From an uncultured Bacteroidales bacterium (lineage in GTDB: Bacteria > Bacteroidota > Bacteroidia > Bacteroidales > Bacteroidaceae), in assembly GCA_949297215.1 (NCBI GenBank), contig CASFRV010000001.1, positions 124,001 to 188,000 on the forward strand: a stretch of 64,000 bases of DNA, given 5' to 3'. Below, in pieces: positions 62,393-64,000 of this stretch. Every line of letters begins with the position of its first letter. The stretch's first letter is position 1. The notes below the pieces were generated by a model. It did not search any database. It saw only the letters and a list, made by a program, of their open reading frames with translations, and was not told the origin of the DNA. The translations under genes and the position numbers were made by a program.

Positions 62393-63274
62393 TCAGCCGA
62401 TTTCGTCGGCCAGCTTCATGAGGTAGCGGCCGTAGTCGTTTTTGAGCATGGGGCGGGCTGCTTCGCGCACTTTTTCGGGCGTGGTCCAGCCTTGTTCCAA
62501 GGCAATGCCTTCGAGGCATCCCACCTTCAGCCCCGTACGCTTCTCGATCACTTCGATAAACGTCGACGCCTCGCTCAGGCTGTCGTGCGTGCCGGTGTCG
62601 AGCCAGGCAAAACCGCGGCCGAGCGTCTGCACGGTCAGCTCTTTGTCGTCGAGAAACTGCTGATTGACGGAGGTAATTTCAAGTTCGCCGCGCTTCGAGG
62701 GACGGATGTGCTTGGCAATGTCGACAACGCGGTTGGGGTAGAAGTAGAGTCCCACGACGGCGTAGTTCGATTTGGGATGCTCGGGCTTTTCTTCGATGCT
62801 GATGCAGTTGCCGTCCTTGTCAAATTCGACAACGCCGTACCGCTCCGGGTCGTTGACGCGGTAGCCGAAAACGGTGGCCAGCTGCTCTTGCTCAGCTTTC
62901 ACGACGGCGTTGCGGAGCATCTCCTTCAGGCCGTTTCCGTGGAAGATGTTGTCGCCCAAAACGAGGCAGACGCTGTCGTTGCCGATGAAGTCCTCGCCGA
63001 TAAGGAAAGCTTGGGCCAGACCGTCGGGCGAAGGTTGCTCGGCATAGGTGAGGCGGACGCCGAACGACGATCCGTCGCCCAGAAGGCGGCGGAAACTGGG
63101 CAAGTCTTCGGGCGTAGAGATGACAAGTATGTCGCGGATGCCGGCAAGCATGAGGGTAGAGATGGGATAATAGACCATCGGCTTGTCGAAAATGGGGATA
63201 AGCTGTTTGCTTACGCCTTTGGTGATGGGATAGAGGCGCGTACCGCTGCCTCCTGCCAGAACGATTCCTTTCAT
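62393..63274 (-). CDS. rfbA: Glucose-1-phosphate thymidylyltransferase RfbA
   Basis: A 293-residue enzyme that makes dTDP-glucose from glucose-1-phosphate and dTTP, the first step towards dTDP-rhamnose. It begins [18 protein letters not shown], with [40 protein letters not shown] and, later, [14 protein letters not shown]. Length is normal. It has a good promoter (63408-63439) and leads the minus-strand run to the GH110 gene. Confidence 0.96.
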   Translation of the reverse strand: MKGIVLAGGSGTRLYPITKGVSKQLIPIFDKPMVYYPISTLMLAGIRDILVISTPEDLPSFRRLLGDGSSFGVRLTYAEQPSPDGLAQAFLIGEDFIGNDSVCLVLGDNIFHGNGLKEMLRNAVVKAEQEQLATVFGYRVNDPERYGVVEFDKDGNCISIEEKPEHPKSNYAVVGLYFYPNRVVDIAKHIRPSKRGELEITSVNQQFLDDKELTVQTLGRGFAWLDTGTHDSLSEASTFIEVIEKRTGLKVGCLEGIALEQGWTTPEKVREAARPMLKNDYGRYLMKLADEIG

Positions 63275-63407
63275 GAACGGTGTTTTTTGATGGTGTGGCG
63301 GTTGCAGCCTGCTGCATACGCCGTGCTTGCTTTTGTGCGCCGCATGGCGTGAGGGGAAAGGGTGACTCTGCGGCTGTTATGCCGCCAGGCTGCACAGACC
63401 TTCCGTG

Positions 63408-63439
63408 CAAAGGTAATTCATTTTGAATATACGCACAAA
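63408..63439 (-). promoter_or_regulatory. Bacteroidetes-type promoter of rfbA
   Basis: On the minus strand TTTG/TTGT (63439-63435), 19 bases, then TACCTTTG (63415-63408), a full consensus match with a leader of about 130 bases to the rfbA start. Confidence 0.72.
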
Positions 63440-63512
63440 CATAACCTTTCTAATTTTGCTGCCTGCTAAGGGATGGGGTTAACATCTGGCAAGCCGGGAA
63501 AGCGCCCGCCGA

Positions 63513-63562
63513 AAAAACTCCCGTCCCGGGCTTGCCTGAACAGCAAAATCCGGGACGGGAGT
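63513..63562 (-). terminator. Rho-independent terminator after the polysaccharide export gene
   Basis: On the minus strand ACTCCCGTCCCGG pairs with CCGGGACGGGAGT, followed by TTTTT, 30 bases past the stop codon. Confidence 0.85.
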
Positions 63563-63592
63563 GTGTGATGCGTGTATCGGAGCGCGGGCCCG

Positions 63593-64000
63593 TCAGTTAA
63601 ATATCAGAATGGCGAGGCTCAGCAAGAACGAACTGATGGAAAGCCACGTGGATATGGAGCGGGCACTGTTGTCGTTGACGGTGGACTGGCCGGCGCGCAC
63701 CTTGTTGGGCTTTACGTAGACGATGTCGTTCTGTTTCAGGTTGTAGACCGGAGAGCTGAGCAGGTCCTTGGAGCGCAGGTCGACGAAATACGACTTGCTG
63801 ACGTTGCCCTCCTGACGGATGACGAGGATGCTGTCGCGGCGGGCCTGTATCGTGAGGTCGCCGGCCTCGCCAAGGGCTTGCAGCAGGGTGATGTTGTCGC
63901 GGCGGATGTTGATCTTACCGGGATTCTTCACCTCGCCCATGATAGTGACGTACTGATCGTAGGCATTGACCGTGACAACGGCGTCTTTCAGCAGGTTGCT
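63593..64000 (-). CDS. Polysaccharide biosynthesis/export protein, Wza type (5' end beyond window)
   Basis: The C-terminal 135 residues of an outer membrane polysaccharide export protein; the frame continues past the window end. Visible are the SLBB-type block VTIMGEVKNPGKINI and TLLQALGEAGDL, the strand block VRQEGN...YFVDLRSKD, YNLKQNDIVYVKPNK, and a C-terminal hydrophobic helix (TWLSISSFLLSLAILIFN) that should cross the outer membrane as in Wza. The domain order fits. It suggests a capsule or exopolysaccharide locus just outside the window, which would explain rfbA next to it. Confidence 0.9.
   Translation of the reverse strand, partial: SNLLKDAVVTVNAYDQYVTIMGEVKNPGKINIRRDNITLLQALGEAGDLTIQARRDSILVIRQEGNVSKSYFVDLRSKDLLSSPVYNLKQNDIVYVKPNKVRAGQSTVNDNSARSISTWLSISSFLLSLAILIFN

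Noticed and set aside
1-64000. tRNA, rRNA, prophage or insertion sequence
   Set aside because: None was recognised on reading both strands; no T-loop consensus in intergenic regions, no transposase or integrase motifs.

Overview
The window is chromosomal DNA from a GC-rich member of the Bacteroidetes, most likely the order Bacteroidales; I do not name a genus. The evidence is the C-terminal end of a FabZ domain directly before lpxA (Bacteroidetes carry a fused LpxC-FabZ), promoters of the phylum type (TTTG, about 19 bases, TAnnTTTG, as at 7119-7149, 22176-22207, 32491-32521, 51229-51259, 55097-55127 and 63408-63439), and families almost confined to the phylum (DUF3127, DUF3256, DUF4468, DUF4831, DUF4924, DUF5715, DUF6769, BT0820-type HAD, fasciclin lipoproteins, split MacB). 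I saw no phage, transposon, integron, CRISPR array, rRNA or tRNA. Genes are densely packed and most transcription units end in clear hairpin terminators.

Layout. 1-7000: envelope and housekeeping genes on the plus strand (fabZ end, lpxA, a PRiA4-fold protein, miaA, penicillin-binding protein 1A, a DUF3127 protein, mtgA), then cdd on the minus strand. 7119-7414 is a tiny self-contained transcription unit with a 44-residue basic ORF. 7672-14116 is an efflux operon (TolC, MacA, MacB ATPase, MacB permease) whose last two genes are an overlapping LytS-type kinase and LytTR regulator. 14403-21025 has a DUF4468 protein and, on the minus strand, a heavy-metal RND operon (His-rich DUF6769 protein, CusB, CusA, CusC types). 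21235-24149: a PfkB sugar kinase, a divergent class A beta-lactamase, and a DUF5715 protein with a D-Ala-D-Ala peptidase-like motif. 24357-30429: phoH-purC, a polytopic membrane protein broken by one in-frame amber codon, and ubiE-membrane protein-aroE.

30528-37706: a secreted endonuclease I with extra modules faces an operon TPM protein, lemA, purM, small membrane protein, prfA, pyrF. 38068-42443: two tandem 707-residue fasciclin lipoproteins. 42581-49917 is a seven-gene minus-strand run (LysE transporter, DUF4924, rfbD, prfC, threonylcarbamoyl-AMP synthase, ClC, fmt). 50229-53241: glucokinase, rpsF-rpsR-rplI, truA. 53335-57108: a GH109-like oxidoreductase-fold glycosidase, L31 type B, DUF3256, fructose-bisphosphate aldolase. 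57287-63274: a minus-strand run of rfbA, a HAD phosphatase, nnr, DUF4831 and a GH110 alpha-galactosidase. The window ends inside a Wza-type polysaccharide export gene, so a capsule or exopolysaccharide locus probably lies just beyond.

Most of the window is ordinary core genome. The items I would look at first are the amber-interrupted gene at 26373-27902, the small transcription unit at 7119-7414, the two 22-base palindrome-containing repeats at 28075-28139, the unequal-composition fasciclin pair, the His-rich protein heading the metal efflux operon, and the GH109/GH110 pair acting on blood-group A- and B-type sugars. I did not find a clearly new multi-gene system.
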